Origin: Raoultibacter massiliensis
GTDB taxonomy: Bacteria; Actinomycetota; Coriobacteriia; Coriobacteriales; Eggerthellaceae
Direction: 5' to 3'
Assembly: GCF_900199545.1 (NCBI RefSeq)
Contig: NZ_LT962671.1
Coordinates: forward strand, 749,571-813,570
DNA length: 64,000 nucleotides
Under the pieces are notes generated by a model, which was not told the DNA's origin, made no database searches, and was given only the letters and a program-made list of their open reading frames with translations. This document shows positions 26,957-35,834 of the stretch, piece by piece. Made by a program: the position numbers and the translations under genes. Numbering within the stretch: the first letter of the stretch is position 1; every line of letters starts with the position of its first letter.

Positions 26957-28356
26957 GCCGCACCTCCTTTGAGCCAGACCGTGACGATCGTTCCTTTGCC
27001 GACGGAGCTTGCGAAGCGCATGCTTCCGTTGTGGAGCGCGACGATCTCGCGGCAGAGCGCGAGCCCGAGGCCGACGCCGCCTTGGCTGCGGGAGCGCGAT
27101 TTGTCGACGCGGTAGAACGCCTCCGTGAGGTGGGCGAGGGCTTCGGGAGGGATCCCGCGCCCGGTGTCGCCGATCGCGATCCTGCAGCCGTCGGGGGCCA
27201 TGGCAACGCGCACGGAGAGCGTGCCGCCTGCCTCGTCCATCGCCTTGCGCGCGTTGTCGCAGAGGTTCACGAGCAGCGAGGCGACCAGGTCGGCTTCCAG
27301 AAGGCAGGTCCCTTCTTCGCATTCGCAGACGAGTGCGATTCCCTGTTCGGCGTAGATCGGCGCGAGCCGCCCTGTCAGCTCCTCGACGATCGAGGCGGGG
27401 CTTGCCGGCGCGAGGGCGATGCTCTGCCCGTGCAAGACGAGCAGGTCGAGAAGCTTGCCCGAAAGGCTTTCGAGCCGCTTTCCCTCGGTGAAGATATAGC
27501 GCGCGGCTTCGGTCAGCTCGTCCGGTTCGAGCGCTTGTTTCTGTATCAGGTCGGCGTAGCCGATGATGGATGTCATCGGGGTTTTGACCTCGTGCGCGAA
27601 ACTGCCCGTGAACAGGTTCTGCCGTTCCGCTGCATCCTCGAGCTCTGCGATGGTCGATTCGAGGGCATCGGCCATCTCGTTGAAATCCCGCGCGACCCGG
27701 CCGATCTCGTCGCGCGAAGCGATGTTCGCACGGCTCGACAAGCGTCCGGCCGCGATGGAGCGGGAGGTGCGGGACAGGTCGACGAGCGGGGCGGTGAGTA
27801 CCCGGGCGACCGTGTAGGATAGAAGGGCGCAGAGGACGACCATTAGGAGAAACACCTGTTGAAACGTCTGCTGCTGCGCGTCGCGCGCCTCAATGAGGGC
27901 CGAGACGTCGCGCGTCATGTCCAGATAGAGCGTCTTGCCGCTGGTCTCGAGCGCGCCGGAAAGCACCACGGCATGCTCTCCCGAGGCGGGCGCTTCGTAG
28001 CGGATCGTGCAGGTACCCGCTTCCGGGTACGTGCCGAAATGTCTGGAATGCAGGCTCGCGCCGTGCTCGTAGAGGGTGTTTTCGGCCGTCGCGAGGCGCA
28101 AGAACGTCCATCCGTTGCGGCTTTGCTCGGTGAGCTGTTTGAGCGTGCGGGCTATGTCGTCATCGCTTAAACTGCCGTTCACGTCGTCGACGACCGTGAG
28201 GGTTCCGATCACCATCTGATAGGCTCCGTATGCGGCCTCCTGCTCCTGCTCGAGCGAGCTTTGGAAGGAGAGGGCGACAAGCAGGCTTCCGCCGATGCCG
28301 AAGAGCACCGACAAAAGCCCCACCATGCAAAGCGTGATCTTCAGGCGGAAGGTCAT
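26953..28356 (-). CDS. sensor histidine kinase
   Basis: Encodes 467 residues: a membrane segment (about 7-30), an extracytoplasmic domain (about 30-160), a second membrane segment (about 170-190), HAMP (about 192-243), HisKA with H255 in FAHEVKTPMTSIIGY, and a HATPase with N, G1 (GDTGRGIP) and G2 (GVGLGLALCREI) boxes. Reading upstream in frame would add an artificial extension into the regulator gene; the ATG at 28356 is the true start, 1 nt after the regulator stop. Signal unknown. The next genes encode a membrane protein and a peptidoglycan carboxypeptidase, so cell-envelope sensing is a reasonable guess. Confidence 0.92.
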   Translation of the reverse strand: MTFRLKITLCMVGLLSVLFGIGGSLLVALSFQSSLEQEQEAAYGAYQMVIGTLTVVDDVNGSLSDDDIARTLKQLTEQSRNGWTFLRLATAENTLYEHGASLHSRHFGTYPEAGTCTIRYEAPASGEHAVVLSGALETSGKTLYLDMTRDVSALIEARDAQQQTFQQVFLLMVVLCALLSYTVARVLTAPLVDLSRTSRSIAAGRLSSRANIASRDEIGRVARDFNEMADALESTIAELEDAAERQNLFTGSFAHEVKTPMTSIIGYADLIQKQALEPDELTEAARYIFTEGKRLESLSGKLLDLLVLHGQSIALAPASPASIVEELTGRLAPIYAEQGIALVCECEEGTCLLEADLVASLLVNLCDNARKAMDEAGGTLSVRVAMAPDGCRIAIGDTGRGIPPEALAHLTEAFYRVDKSRSRSQGGVGLGLALCREIVALHNGSMRFASSVGKGTIVTVWLKGGAA

Positions 28357-28357
28357 C

Positions 28358-29011
28358 TTATGCCTCGAGCCGGTAGCCGACCTTGTTGACGGCGCGCAGA
28401 TCGTCCTCCCAGCCGACCTTCTTGCGCAACCGCTGCACGTGGAGGTCGACCGTTTTGCTGCCGTAGCGGTACGGCTCGCCCCATACCCGCTCGTATATTG
28501 TCTCGCGGGAAAGGGCGCGCCCACGGTTCTGGGAGAACAGGACGGCGAGGTCGAATTCCTTTTTCGTCAAGCCAACCTCTTCGCCGCCTTTGCGCACGCG
28601 CATGGCGCAGGTATCGATTTCGAGGTCGCCGATCGTCGTGACGGCGTCGCTTCTTTTGCAGCGGCGCAGCACCACGTCGACCCGCGCGAGCAGCTCGGCG
28701 ATCTCGAACGGCTTGACGATGTAGTCTTCGGCACCGGCTTTGAGTCCGCGGACCCGCTCGTCGAGCGCGCCTTTCGCCGTGATGAAGATGACGGGGATGT
28801 CCTTAGGCGCTATGAAGTCCATGAGTGCGTAGCCGTCGATTTCCGGCAGCATGATGTCGAGCAGCACCAAGTCGAAGCGCTCGCGCTCGATGATGTCGGC
28901 CGCGTACGCCCCGTCGGGGGCGCATATGCAGACGTAGCCTGCCTTCGAGAGGCTCAGGCGCAGCAGGTTCGAAATGGGCGGTTCGTCTTCGACAATGAGG
29001 ATTTTTACCAC
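28358..29011 (-). CDS. OmpR-family response regulator
   Basis: Encodes 217 residues: a receiver domain with E8-D9, phosphoacceptor D52 (LLDIMLP) and K in YIVKPF, and a winged-helix domain with LTKKEFDLAVLF and DLHVQRLRKKVG. First gene of the minus-strand operon regulator-kinase-membrane protein. An AGGAGG ribosome site lies upstream of the ATG. Confidence 0.93.
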   Translation of the reverse strand: MVKILIVEDEPPISNLLRLSLSKAGYVCICAPDGAYAADIIERERFDLVLLDIMLPEIDGYALMDFIAPKDIPVIFITAKGALDERVRGLKAGAEDYIVKPFEIAELLARVDVVLRRCKRSDAVTTIGDLEIDTCAMRVRKGGEEVGLTKKEFDLAVLFSQNRGRALSRETIYERVWGEPYRYGSKTVDLHVQRLRKKVGWEDDLRAVNKVGYRLEA

Positions 29012-29324
29012 GAAACACCTCCTGATGACACGATACCTCGTTTCGGCATCGAAACGGCAAACATCCTGAAACCGCGCAGGTTTTTGGCGTCCAGCCGGCC
29101 GGACTTCTGGATTTCGGCCTCGCGCGCGGTTCCGTCTGGGAGCTCGCGGCGCTTTTCGCCGGAAAAGGAGTCAGACCAGACCTGCCTGTAGCTCGGGATT
29201 TCATCGGATCATACCGAAACCGGAAGCGAATCAACGCTGTTCCTTACACGGAACGACACTGGGGGAGAACCGGAGTAACACCAGATCATACACTGTGAAA
29301 ATAGTCGAAACAGGGCGGTCGCAG
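29012..29324. other. divergent intergenic region
   Basis: About 310 nt between the minus-strand response regulator and the plus-strand nuclease-like gene. It should hold the promoter of the two-component operon, but no convincing -35/-10 pair was found. A small stem GTTCC-TTACAC-GGAAC is visible near 29248. No coding frame is credible. Confidence 0.4.
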
Positions 29325-29342
29325 CCGTGCTATCCTGCGCGC
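29325..29342 (+). promoter_or_regulatory. extended -10 promoter for a leaderless mRNA
   Basis: CCGTGCTATCCT (29325-29336) holds an extended -10 (TGC-TATCCT) that ends 6 nt before the ATG at 29343. No Shine-Dalgarno is present, so transcription should start at or next to the ATG. The same 12 bases at the same distance precede the paralog at 60469-61443. Confidence 0.7.
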
Positions 29343-30317
29343 ATGGACATCGTGCTGTCGCATACAACGGCCTTGGAATTCTGGCGCTTGAAACGCTCTT
29401 CGACGTTTGCGCGCGTGCGCCCGAAGGGGATTTCCGTCTTGCCGTCGTGCGCTCCTTCCGCCGCGGAAATCGAGGCATTGCCCCTGCAGTTGGAATGGGT
29501 TCCCCTCGCGCCTTTCCACGTGCTGGTGAAAGAAGCCGCCGCCCGCCGCCGTGGCAAGCGGGTGACGGCTCACGTTTGCAGTTCGTCTTTGCCTGAAGGA
29601 TCCCTTGTCAAGGTTGCCGAAGGCGTATTCGTCTGCTCTCCCGAGCTGTGCTTTCAGCAGCTTGCAAGCGTTCGGTCTTTCTCCCGTCTTGTCGAAATCG
29701 GGTTCGAGTTCTGCGGGTCCTACAGCCGCTATTCGGGAAGAACCGGATTCTACGAGCGGCGCCCGCTTACGAACGTCAAGGCGATCGAACGCCTCCTGAG
29801 AAAGACGGCGGGGACGAAAGGAAGCACCCTCGCCGCCAATGCGCTTCGGCATGTTCTCGAGGGATCCTGGTCCCCGATGGAAACGATCATGACGATGCTT
29901 TTGTGCCTTCCCATGAAGAAAGGAGGATACGGTCTGCCGACGCCTTCGATGAACTATCGGATCGACGTTTCCTCCAGCGCTCGGAAGTTTACGCCGAAAG
30001 GCTACTTCGTCTGCGATGCCTACTGGGCGGCAGCGAAGCTCGACGTTGAGTACGACAGCAACGAGCACCATCTGAAGAGGAAAGAGAAGGCGAACGATTC
30101 GGCGCGTCGAAACGCGCTTTCCGCCATGGGCATTTCCGTTATCGTCGTTACGTGGGATCAGGTGGTCGTGCGCCGATCGATGGACGAAGTTGCTAGCAGC
30201 ATTGCCCGGAAGCTGGGAAGACGGCTCCGTTTGGAACGGGTCAGCGGCTCTCGCGCACAGCTCGACCTCAGGCGCGAGCTCTTAAGCTTTGCCGATTGGC
30301 GCACCTGCTCCCGGTAG
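29343..30317 (+). CDS. solitary PD-(D/E)XK-like protein, paralog 1
   Basis: Encodes 324 residues. The N-terminal part starts HTTALEFWRL and resembles the short recognition region of this group. The C-terminal part has SPMETIM with E180, then FVCDAYWAAAKLDVEYDSNEHH with D225, E236 and D238, then RRNALSAMGISVIVVTWDQV. This acidic spacing and the final Q suggest a Vsr/DUF559-type PD-(D/E)XK nuclease fold, an inference. The other copy lies at 60469-61443. No signal, membrane segment or operon partner. AbiEi-like or nuclease-derived regulators are alternatives. Confidence 0.75.
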   Translation: MDIVLSHTTALEFWRLKRSSTFARVRPKGISVLPSCAPSAAEIEALPLQLEWVPLAPFHVLVKEAAARRRGKRVTAHVCSSSLPEGSLVKVAEGVFVCSPELCFQQLASVRSFSRLVEIGFEFCGSYSRYSGRTGFYERRPLTNVKAIERLLRKTAGTKGSTLAANALRHVLEGSWSPMETIMTMLLCLPMKKGGYGLPTPSMNYRIDVSSSARKFTPKGYFVCDAYWAAAKLDVEYDSNEHHLKRKEKANDSARRNALSAMGISVIVVTWDQVVVRRSMDEVASSIARKLGRRLRLERVSGSRAQLDLRRELLSFADWRTCSR

Positions 30318-30775
30318 CCCCGGACTTCGCCGGTGAGGCCGCATCGTCGGCGGAGTGCAAAAGATGACGTCGGCGGTGCGCAGTCGACCACACGTAAAAG
30401 ATGACGTCAACGGCGGGCGGTTGCGGCGCGCAAAGGGTAAGAAGTTAGCGGGACAGAATCGGGGGGAATGTGCGAGTGGTACGCGACTGCCTGCATAAGC
30501 GGAGAAGAGGGCATCGCTTTGACCTGGTATAGGGAAGATCAGATAGCTGCAACGATATGATCTTTGGCGATCGGACGACCGTTCGGGTGTGCATTTTCCT
30601 TGATTTTGTCCCCAAAGTACCTTACCTATTTTCATCCTTGGGCTTTTGCGGCGTACAGGCGTCTTGCTGCCTTGCCTTCTTCTTGTCGTCGGTTTGCCAT
30701 TCATGGGTTTGCCGGCCCGTGGCGTTTGCGAACTGTGGATTTCCCCCGAAGTTGCGTCGCTGTGCACGAAACACC
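30318..30775. other. long intergenic region upstream of rimP
   Basis: No credible gene was seen on either strand; open frames here lack ribosome sites and family features. The region is lower in GC than its surroundings. It contains two copies of AAAAGATGACGTC (30359-30371 and 30396-30408), each followed within two bases by a GGCGG-type run, just downstream of the nuclease-like gene. Confidence 0.5.
30359..30408. repeat. 13-bp direct repeat AAAAGATGACGTC
   Basis: Exact copies at 30359-30371 and 30396-30408, 37 nt apart. TGACGTC is nearly palindromic, so these could be paired protein-binding sites. Function unknown. Confidence 0.6.
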
Positions 30776-30804
30776 TTTTCACGCTGAAAGAAATATGCTA
30801 TAAA
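30776..30804 (+). promoter_or_regulatory. promoter of the rimP-nusA-infB operon
   Basis: TTTTCA (30776-30781), a 17-nt spacer and TATAAA (30799-30804). The start of transcription should fall near 30811, leaving a leader of about 100 nt that contains a terminator-like hairpin. Confidence 0.65.
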
Positions 30805-30864
30805 TATTGATTGTCCATGCACAGGTCATATGCATGGGCGATAACATACTTTCGAACGTTAGGT

Positions 30865-30892
30865 GAAAGTGGGTTTATCCCGCTTTCTTTTT
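30865..30892 (+). terminator. intrinsic terminator inside the rimP leader (candidate attenuator)
   Basis: GAAAGTGGG (30865-30873) pairs with CCCGCTTTC (30879-30887) through a TTTAT loop and is followed by TTTTT (30888-30892). It stands between the promoter and the ribosome site of rimP, so it must be read through for the operon to be expressed. Because nusA is the second gene, autoregulation by NusA is an attractive explanation. Confidence 0.8.
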
Positions 30893-30910
30893 ATCTGGGA
30901 GGTGACCTGC

Positions 30911-31381
30911 ATGTTGACCGCAAAAGAACGAAGCTTGCTCGAAGCGCTTGAGAAGCAGGCTGCCGAGCATGGTATCGAAATCGTGACCGTCGAAGTCGTG
31001 GGGGCGAAGAAATCGCCGACCATTCGCGTTTATATAGATACACCCGAGGGCGTGAGCTTCGATGAGCTATCGAACGCCCAGGCGTGGATAAACGACATCA
31101 TGGACGAACTCGACCCGTTTCCGGGCGCCTACACCCTAGAGGTGTCATCGCCTGGCATCGACCGACCGCTGCGCACGCTCGAGCACTTCGAGCGCTTTGC
31201 CGGTGAGACCGCCGTCGTCACGGCCGTTGAGCCGCAGAACGGACGCAGTAAATGGACGGGCACGCTCGCAGGCGTGCGCGGCCAGGCGATCGTCATCGAT
31301 GTCGACGGCGCGCAAGAGGAGATCGAGATAGGCAACATCAAGCGAGCCCGCCTTAAGGGCGCGGTGGACTTCGGTTCGTAG
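30911..31381 (+). CDS. rimP: ribosome maturation factor RimP
   Basis: Encodes 156 residues. The N-terminal domain has IEIVTVEVVG....IRVYID and YTLEVSSPGIDRPLRTLEHFERFAGE; the C-terminal SH3-like domain ends in IEIGNIKRARL. It assists 30S subunit assembly. The ATG at 30911 has GGGAGGTGA upstream; an in-frame ATG at 30863 lies in the attenuator hairpin and is not the start. First gene of the operon. Confidence 0.94.
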   Translation: MLTAKERSLLEALEKQAAEHGIEIVTVEVVGAKKSPTIRVYIDTPEGVSFDELSNAQAWINDIMDELDPFPGAYTLEVSSPGIDRPLRTLEHFERFAGETAVVTAVEPQNGRSKWTGTLAGVRGQAIVIDVDGAQEEIEIGNIKRARLKGAVDFGS

Positions 31382-31395
31382 GAAAGGAAAGCATC

Positions 31396-32604
31396 GTGGC
31401 AAGTTCGGAATTGATCGAGGCCCTGCAGGCGCTGGCTCATGAGAGGAAGATAGACGAGTTCTATCTCATCGAGCGCCTTGAGGCCTCTTTGGCTAAAAGC
31501 TATCAGCACATACTTGATCTGGAATGGGACGCTCGCGTGACGATCGACCGATCGACCGGTCAGATCTACGTGTACGAGCTCGTTCCCGTCGGCGAACCCG
31601 ACGAGGAGACCGGCGAATACTCGGAGTTCGAGGAGCGCGATGTGACTCCCGACGATGTGAGCCGCATCGCTGCGCAGAACGCCAAGGGCGTCATTTCTTC
31701 GATTGTCCGCGAGGCGGGTCGCCAGAGCATCTACGAGGAATTCTCGAGCCGCGTCGGCGATCTTGTGACGGGCACCGTGCTGCAGGGCACTCCCGATTTC
31801 ACGATCATCAAGATACGCGACGGCGTGGAAGCCGAGCTCCCGCACTATGACCTCAAACGCAATCCGTCCGAGCGCAACGAGCGTCCCGGAAACGAGCACT
31901 ATCGTCATAACCAGCGCCTCAAGACGCTGATCATCGATGTGCGCGATCCGAATTCGGATGCACCCAAGATGCGTGGCGAGCAGGCGCGTCCCTCGATCGT
32001 GGTTTCGCGCACCCACCCCGATCTGATCCGTCGCCTTTTCGAGATCGAAGTGCCTGAAATATACGATGGCATGGTGGAGATCAAATCGATCGCCCGCGAA
32101 CCGGGAGCGCGCTCGAAGATCGCCGTATCATCGCGCGAGCCCAACCTCGATCCGGTCGGCGCATGCGTCGGTCCGAAAGGCTCGCGTGTGCGCATGGTGG
32201 TCGAAGAGCTTCGCAACGAGCGCGTCGACGTGATCCAATGGGATGAGAATCCTGCTGTTTACGTATCCAACGCTCTTTCGCCGGCGAAGGTCACGCGGGT
32301 GACCATCGATGAGGACAACCACTACGCCACCGTCGTCGTTCCCGACGACCAGCTGTCGCTCGCCATAGGCAAAGAGGGTCAAAACGCCCGGCTGGCCGCT
32401 CGGCTGACCGGATGGCATATCGATATCAAGAGCGCGTCGTTCGCGGGTGAGCCGCCTGCGGTGGACAACATGCTCATCGACGAGGATCTTCCCGCTGACG
32501 AGGAGCTCGTATGCGCCCACGTCAGCGAAGATGGCGTGCGCTGCCGCAACCATGCCCGTCCGGGCAGCAGGTATTGCGGCATCCATGCGGGTGACGAAGC
32601 GTAA
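31396..32604 (+). CDS. nusA: transcription termination/antitermination factor NusA with C-terminal Cys/His motif
   Basis: Encodes 402 residues from a GTG preceded by GGAAAGGAAA. The N-terminal RNA-polymerase-binding domain (about 1-125), S1 domain (about 130-200; GDLVTGTVLQG) and two KH domains (GACVGPKGSRVRMVVEELRNERVDVIQW and LAIGKEGQNARLAARLTGW) are standard. After residue 360, in place of acidic repeats, comes CAHVSEDGVRCRNHARPGSRYCGIH, a likely zinc-binding C-x9-C-x10-C-x2-H motif. NusA controls pausing, termination and antitermination. Confidence 0.96.
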   Translation: MASSELIEALQALAHERKIDEFYLIERLEASLAKSYQHILDLEWDARVTIDRSTGQIYVYELVPVGEPDEETGEYSEFEERDVTPDDVSRIAAQNAKGVISSIVREAGRQSIYEEFSSRVGDLVTGTVLQGTPDFTIIKIRDGVEAELPHYDLKRNPSERNERPGNEHYRHNQRLKTLIIDVRDPNSDAPKMRGEQARPSIVVSRTHPDLIRRLFEIEVPEIYDGMVEIKSIAREPGARSKIAVSSREPNLDPVGACVGPKGSRVRMVVEELRNERVDVIQWDENPAVYVSNALSPAKVTRVTIDEDNHYATVVVPDDQLSLAIGKEGQNARLAARLTGWHIDIKSASFAGEPPAVDNMLIDEDLPADEELVCAHVSEDGVRCRNHARPGSRYCGIHAGDEA

Positions 32605-32614
32605 GCGGGAAGCG

Positions 32615-32905
32615 ATGGCCGAGGTGCAGAACAAGCCGAAACGCCAGCGCAGCTGCATCGCCTGCGGCGGCAAGGCGGCCAAAGGCGAACTGTACCGCGT
32701 CGTGAAAACGGCTGCAGGCGTCATTGAGTTCGATGCGTCGGGCAAGGCGGCGGGCAGGGGGGCGTACGTGTGCTCCGAAGCCTGCCTCGAAAAGGCGGTT
32801 GCATCGAAAAGGCTGGGTCGGGCGCTTCGCGCGTCGCTGACCGAAGAGGATTACGAACGGGTGGCCTTGGACGTGAAGAAGGCGATCCGTGGAGCTACAG
32901 GATAG
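32615..32905 (+). CDS. ylxR: YlxR-family nucleic-acid-binding protein
   Basis: Encodes 96 residues. SCIACGGKAAKGELYRVV and GRGAYVCSEACLEKAV are the DUF448/YlxR signature, and the surface is basic. The family is almost always found between nusA and infB; some members act as regulators of transcription or bind RNase P RNA. The ATG at 32615 follows GCGGGA; one at 32585 would overlap nusA by 20 nt. Confidence 0.92.
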   Translation: MAEVQNKPKRQRSCIACGGKAAKGELYRVVKTAAGVIEFDASGKAAGRGAYVCSEACLEKAVASKRLGRALRASLTEEDYERVALDVKKAIRGATG

Positions 32906-32919
32906 AATGAGGAGAATGT

Positions 32920-35733
32920 ATGGCCAGCATGCGTGTACATGAGTTGGCAAAAGAATTCGGCATGTCCAGTAAGGAACTGCTCGATCGGCTTCAGGAGATG
33001 AAGATCCCTGCGAAAAGCCATGCGAGCATGCTCGCCGATGCCTATGTTGCCAAGATCAGGAAGAATCTGGAGCCTGAGATAAAGCAACGCACCGGCCAGC
33101 TCGAAGATAAAGAGGCGGCCGAGCTTGCGGAAGAGCAGCGTGCGCTGGCCGAGAGGAAGGCCGAAGAGGAGCGCAAGCGCCGCGAGGCCGTCGAAGAGGA
33201 GCGCAAGCGCCGCGAGGCCGAGCAAGCCGCACGTCGCATGGGCGGCCTTTCAGAGCAGCCTTCCGAAGACGAAAAAGATTCCGACGGCGAAGACGAATCG
33301 GGAGAGCGCGCCGCGCGTCCCGCGGCTTCGGCGTTCGAGCGTTTGGCGAGCCAGATCGAAAGCGAGAAGGAGCGCGTTGCCCGCGAGGCCGAAGAGGCGA
33401 AAGCGCGAGCCCGCGCGGCAGTGGCCGCCAAGGAGGTTGCCAAGAAGCAGGCGGTCGCCGAGGCGCTTGCGGCACGGAAATCGGGCGGCAAGGGCGCGAA
33501 GCACAGCGAGCCGGCCAAGAAGGCCCCCGTGCTCGGTGCGAAGCCGAAATCGTCGTTCGATTCGCTGCTTTCGCAGATCGAAGCCGAGAAAGCCCGCATC
33601 GAGCAGCAGAAGGCCGAGCGACAGAACGCTCCTCGGCAGGGTGCGGCGAACAATCAGCGCCAAAAGCCCCAGCGAGCCGACAAGAAGCAGGGTGGCGCAA
33701 AGCCCCAATTCCAGTCGCAACAGCAGGCCAAGCGCACGTTCGAACCCGAGGTTCCCGAACTGAACCAGCAGGCGACAAGCGAAGACCGCTACGCTCAGAT
33801 GGCGGTTCAGGCCGAGAAGCTCCAGCGCGACAAAGTGCTTGCCGAAGCCCGTGCGGCCGTTGAAGCGGCGACGCAAGAAGGCGAGGGACGCCGCAAGAAG
33901 CGCAAGGAGAAGCGTGAAGCGGAAAACCGCGAGCGTCTGGAGATGGAAGCCATCGAGAAGGGACTCGATCCCACGCTCGTGCTCGACGATTCGGTCGTCG
34001 AGGTGCCCCAGGGTGCGACGGTTTCCAAATTCGCCGAACTGCTCGGCGTGCAGCCCAACGACATCATCAAGCGCCTGTTCATGCTCGGGCAGGTGCTCAC
34101 GCTCACCCAGTCGATGGGCGACGATCTCATCGAACTCATCGCCGATGACATGGGCCGCAAGGTGCGCGTCGTGTCTCCGGAAGAAGAGTACGCGGTCGTT
34201 TACCATGATAGCGAAGAAGATCTGAAGCCGCGTCCGCCGGTTGTGACCGTCATGGGCCACGTCGACCACGGCAAGACCTCGCTGCTCGACGCGATCCGCC
34301 ATACCGGTGTCGCCGAGGGCGAGGCGGGCGGCATCACCCAGCATATCGGCGCATCGGTTACCAATATCGACGGCCGCCAGATCACATTCATCGATACGCC
34401 CGGCCATGAGGCGTTTACGGCCATGCGCGCCCGCGGCGCTCAGGTGACCGACGTCATCGTGCTCGTGGTTGCCGCCGACGACGGCGTCATGCCGCAGACC
34501 ATCGAGGCCATCAACCATGCGAAGGCGGCCGAAGTGCCGATCGTCGTGGCGGTGAACAAGATTGACAAGCCCGGAGCCAACCCCGATCGAGTGCGCCAGG
34601 AGCTCACCGAGTACGGCGTGATCCCCGAGGAGTGGGGCGGCACCAACATGTTCGTCGAAGTTTCCGCCAAGCAGAAACTTCACATTGACGATCTGCTTGA
34701 GACGATTCTGCTTCAGGCCGACGTGCTTGAACTCAAAGCGAACCCCGATACGCTTGCATCCGGCTTCGTCATCGAAGCGAATCTCGATAAGGGGCGGGGC
34801 CCTGTGGCTACGGTGCTCGTGCATCGCGGCACTCTGCGCCCCGGTGATTCCATCGTTGCGGGAGCGTCTTACGGCCGTGTCCGTGCGCTCGTGAATCCGC
34901 GTGGCACGCATGTCGACGAAGCGTATCCGGCCGACCCGGTCGAGATCCTCGGTCTCAACTCGGTTCCGACCGCAGGCGACGAGTTCCGTGTGTTCGAAGA
35001 CGAGCGCGATGCCCGCAAGTTGGCTGAGGAACGCGCTTTGAGAGCGCGCCTCGCCGAGCAGGAAACCAAGTCGCATATGAGTCTCGACGATCTGTTCAGC
35101 CGCATCGAGGCGGGCAAGCAGACCGACCTGAACCTCATCGTGAAGGCGGACGTGCAGGGTTCCATCGAAGCGTTGCGCGATGCGTTTGACAAGATGGACC
35201 AATCGGAGGTTCGCATCAACATCGTGCACTCGGCGGTCGGCGGCATCACCGAAACCGACGTTACGCTGGCTTCGGCATCCGACGCGATCATCATCGGCTT
35301 CAACGTGCGCCCGACGGGCAAGTCGAAACTGCAAGCCGAGAAGGAAAAAGTCGACATTCGCCTGTACCGCGTCATCTACCAGGCGATCGAGGAGATCAAT
35401 GCCGCCCGCGTCGGTCTGCTGTCGCCCGATATCGTCGAAGAGGACACCGGCATCGCCGAAGTTCGCGAGACGTTCAAGGTGCCCAAAGCCGGAACGATCG
35501 CCGGCTGCTACATCATCGAGGGCGAGATTTCGCGTGACGACAAGGTTCGCGTGGTGCGCGACGGCACCGTCGTTTTCGAAGGCACGATCGATTCGCTGCG
35601 CCGCTTCAAAGACGATGTCAAATCGGTTCGCAGCGGATACGAATGCGGTATCGGCATCACCGGTTACCAGGATATCAAGATCGGCGATACGATCGAAGGT
35701 TACAAGATCGTGGAAGTCGAGCGTACCGAGTAA
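32920..35733 (+). CDS. infB: translation initiation factor IF-2
   Basis: Encodes 937 residues. A short IF2-N domain (about 1-50) is followed by a long charged, Ala/Glu/Lys/Arg-rich region (about 50-350) that includes a tandem 10-residue repeat. A second IF2-N segment, the G domain with [23 protein letters not shown] and NKIDKP, and domains II-IV complete the protein. It places initiator tRNA on the 30S subunit and joins the subunits. Ribosome site GAGGAG. A terminator follows. Confidence 0.97.
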   Translation: MASMRVHELAKEFGMSSKELLDRLQEMKIPAKSHASMLADAYVAKIRKNLEPEIKQRTGQLEDKEAAELAEEQRALAERKAEEERKRREAVEEERKRREAEQAARRMGGLSEQPSEDEKDSDGEDESGERAARPAASAFERLASQIESEKERVAREAEEAKARARAAVAAKEVAKKQAVAEALAARKSGGKGAKHSEPAKKAPVLGAKPKSSFDSLLSQIEAEKARIEQQKAERQNAPRQGAANNQRQKPQRADKKQGGAKPQFQSQQQAKRTFEPEVPELNQQATSEDRYAQMAVQAEKLQRDKVLAEARAAVEAATQEGEGRRKKRKEKREAENRERLEMEAIEKGLDPTLVLDDSVVEVPQGATVSKFAELLGVQPNDIIKRLFMLGQVLTLTQSMGDDLIELIADDMGRKVRVVSPEEEYAVVYHDSEEDLKPRPPVVTVMGHVDHGKTSLLDAIRHTGVAEGEAGGITQHIGASVTNIDGRQITFIDTPGHEAFTAMRARGAQVTDVIVLVVAADDGVMPQTIEAINHAKAAEVPIVVAVNKIDKPGANPDRVRQELTEYGVIPEEWGGTNMFVEVSAKQKLHIDDLLETILLQADVLELKANPDTLASGFVIEANLDKGRGPVATVLVHRGTLRPGDSIVAGASYGRVRALVNPRGTHVDEAYPADPVEILGLNSVPTAGDEFRVFEDERDARKLAEERALRARLAEQETKSHMSLDDLFSRIEAGKQTDLNLIVKADVQGSIEALRDAFDKMDQSEVRINIVHSAVGGITETDVTLASASDAIIIGFNVRPTGKSKLQAEKEKVDIRLYRVIYQAIEEINAARVGLLSPDIVEEDTGIAEVRETFKVPKAGTIAGCYIIEGEISRDDKVRVVRDGTVVFEGTIDSLRRFKDDVKSVRSGYECGIGITGYQDIKIGDTIEGYKIVEVERTE
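33161..33220 (+). repeat. 30-bp tandem duplication inside infB
   Basis: Positions 33161-33190 and 33191-33220 differ at one base and encode [10 protein letters not shown] then [10 protein letters not shown]. It lies in the disordered linker, where copy-number changes would be tolerated. Confidence 0.85.
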
Positions 35734-35759
35734 GTTCGGCACGAGAAGCGTTACCATGT

Positions 35760-35799
35760 ACCGATGGCTCGGAGTTTGCTTGCCGGGCCATCGGTTTTT
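35760..35799 (+). terminator. terminator between infB and rbfA
   Basis: ACCGATGGC (35760-35768) pairs with GCCATCGGT (35787-35795), followed by TTTTT. It divides the operon; rbfA and later genes depend on read-through or on an unrecognised promoter. Confidence 0.8.
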
Positions 35800-35834
35800 C
35801 CCATAACCTCTTCTTTCGAAAGGAGATGGATGCC

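Noticed and set aside
26957-27322. N-terminal extension of the 26225-26956 protein into the kinase gene
   Set aside because: The added part is Arg-rich and lies antiphase within the kinase; the ATG at 26956 has a near-perfect ribosome site and an ATGA overlap.
25361-29011. Vancomycin-resistance (van) cluster because of VanY-like protein plus two-component system
   Set aside because: No vanH, ligase (vanA/B-type) or vanX gene is present; the carboxypeptidase is a common envelope enzyme and gene order alone is insufficient.
30282-30782. Minus-strand 166-codon frame upstream of rimP
   Set aside because: No Shine-Dalgarno, no recognisable family, runs into the end of the nuclease-like gene; composition looks non-coding.
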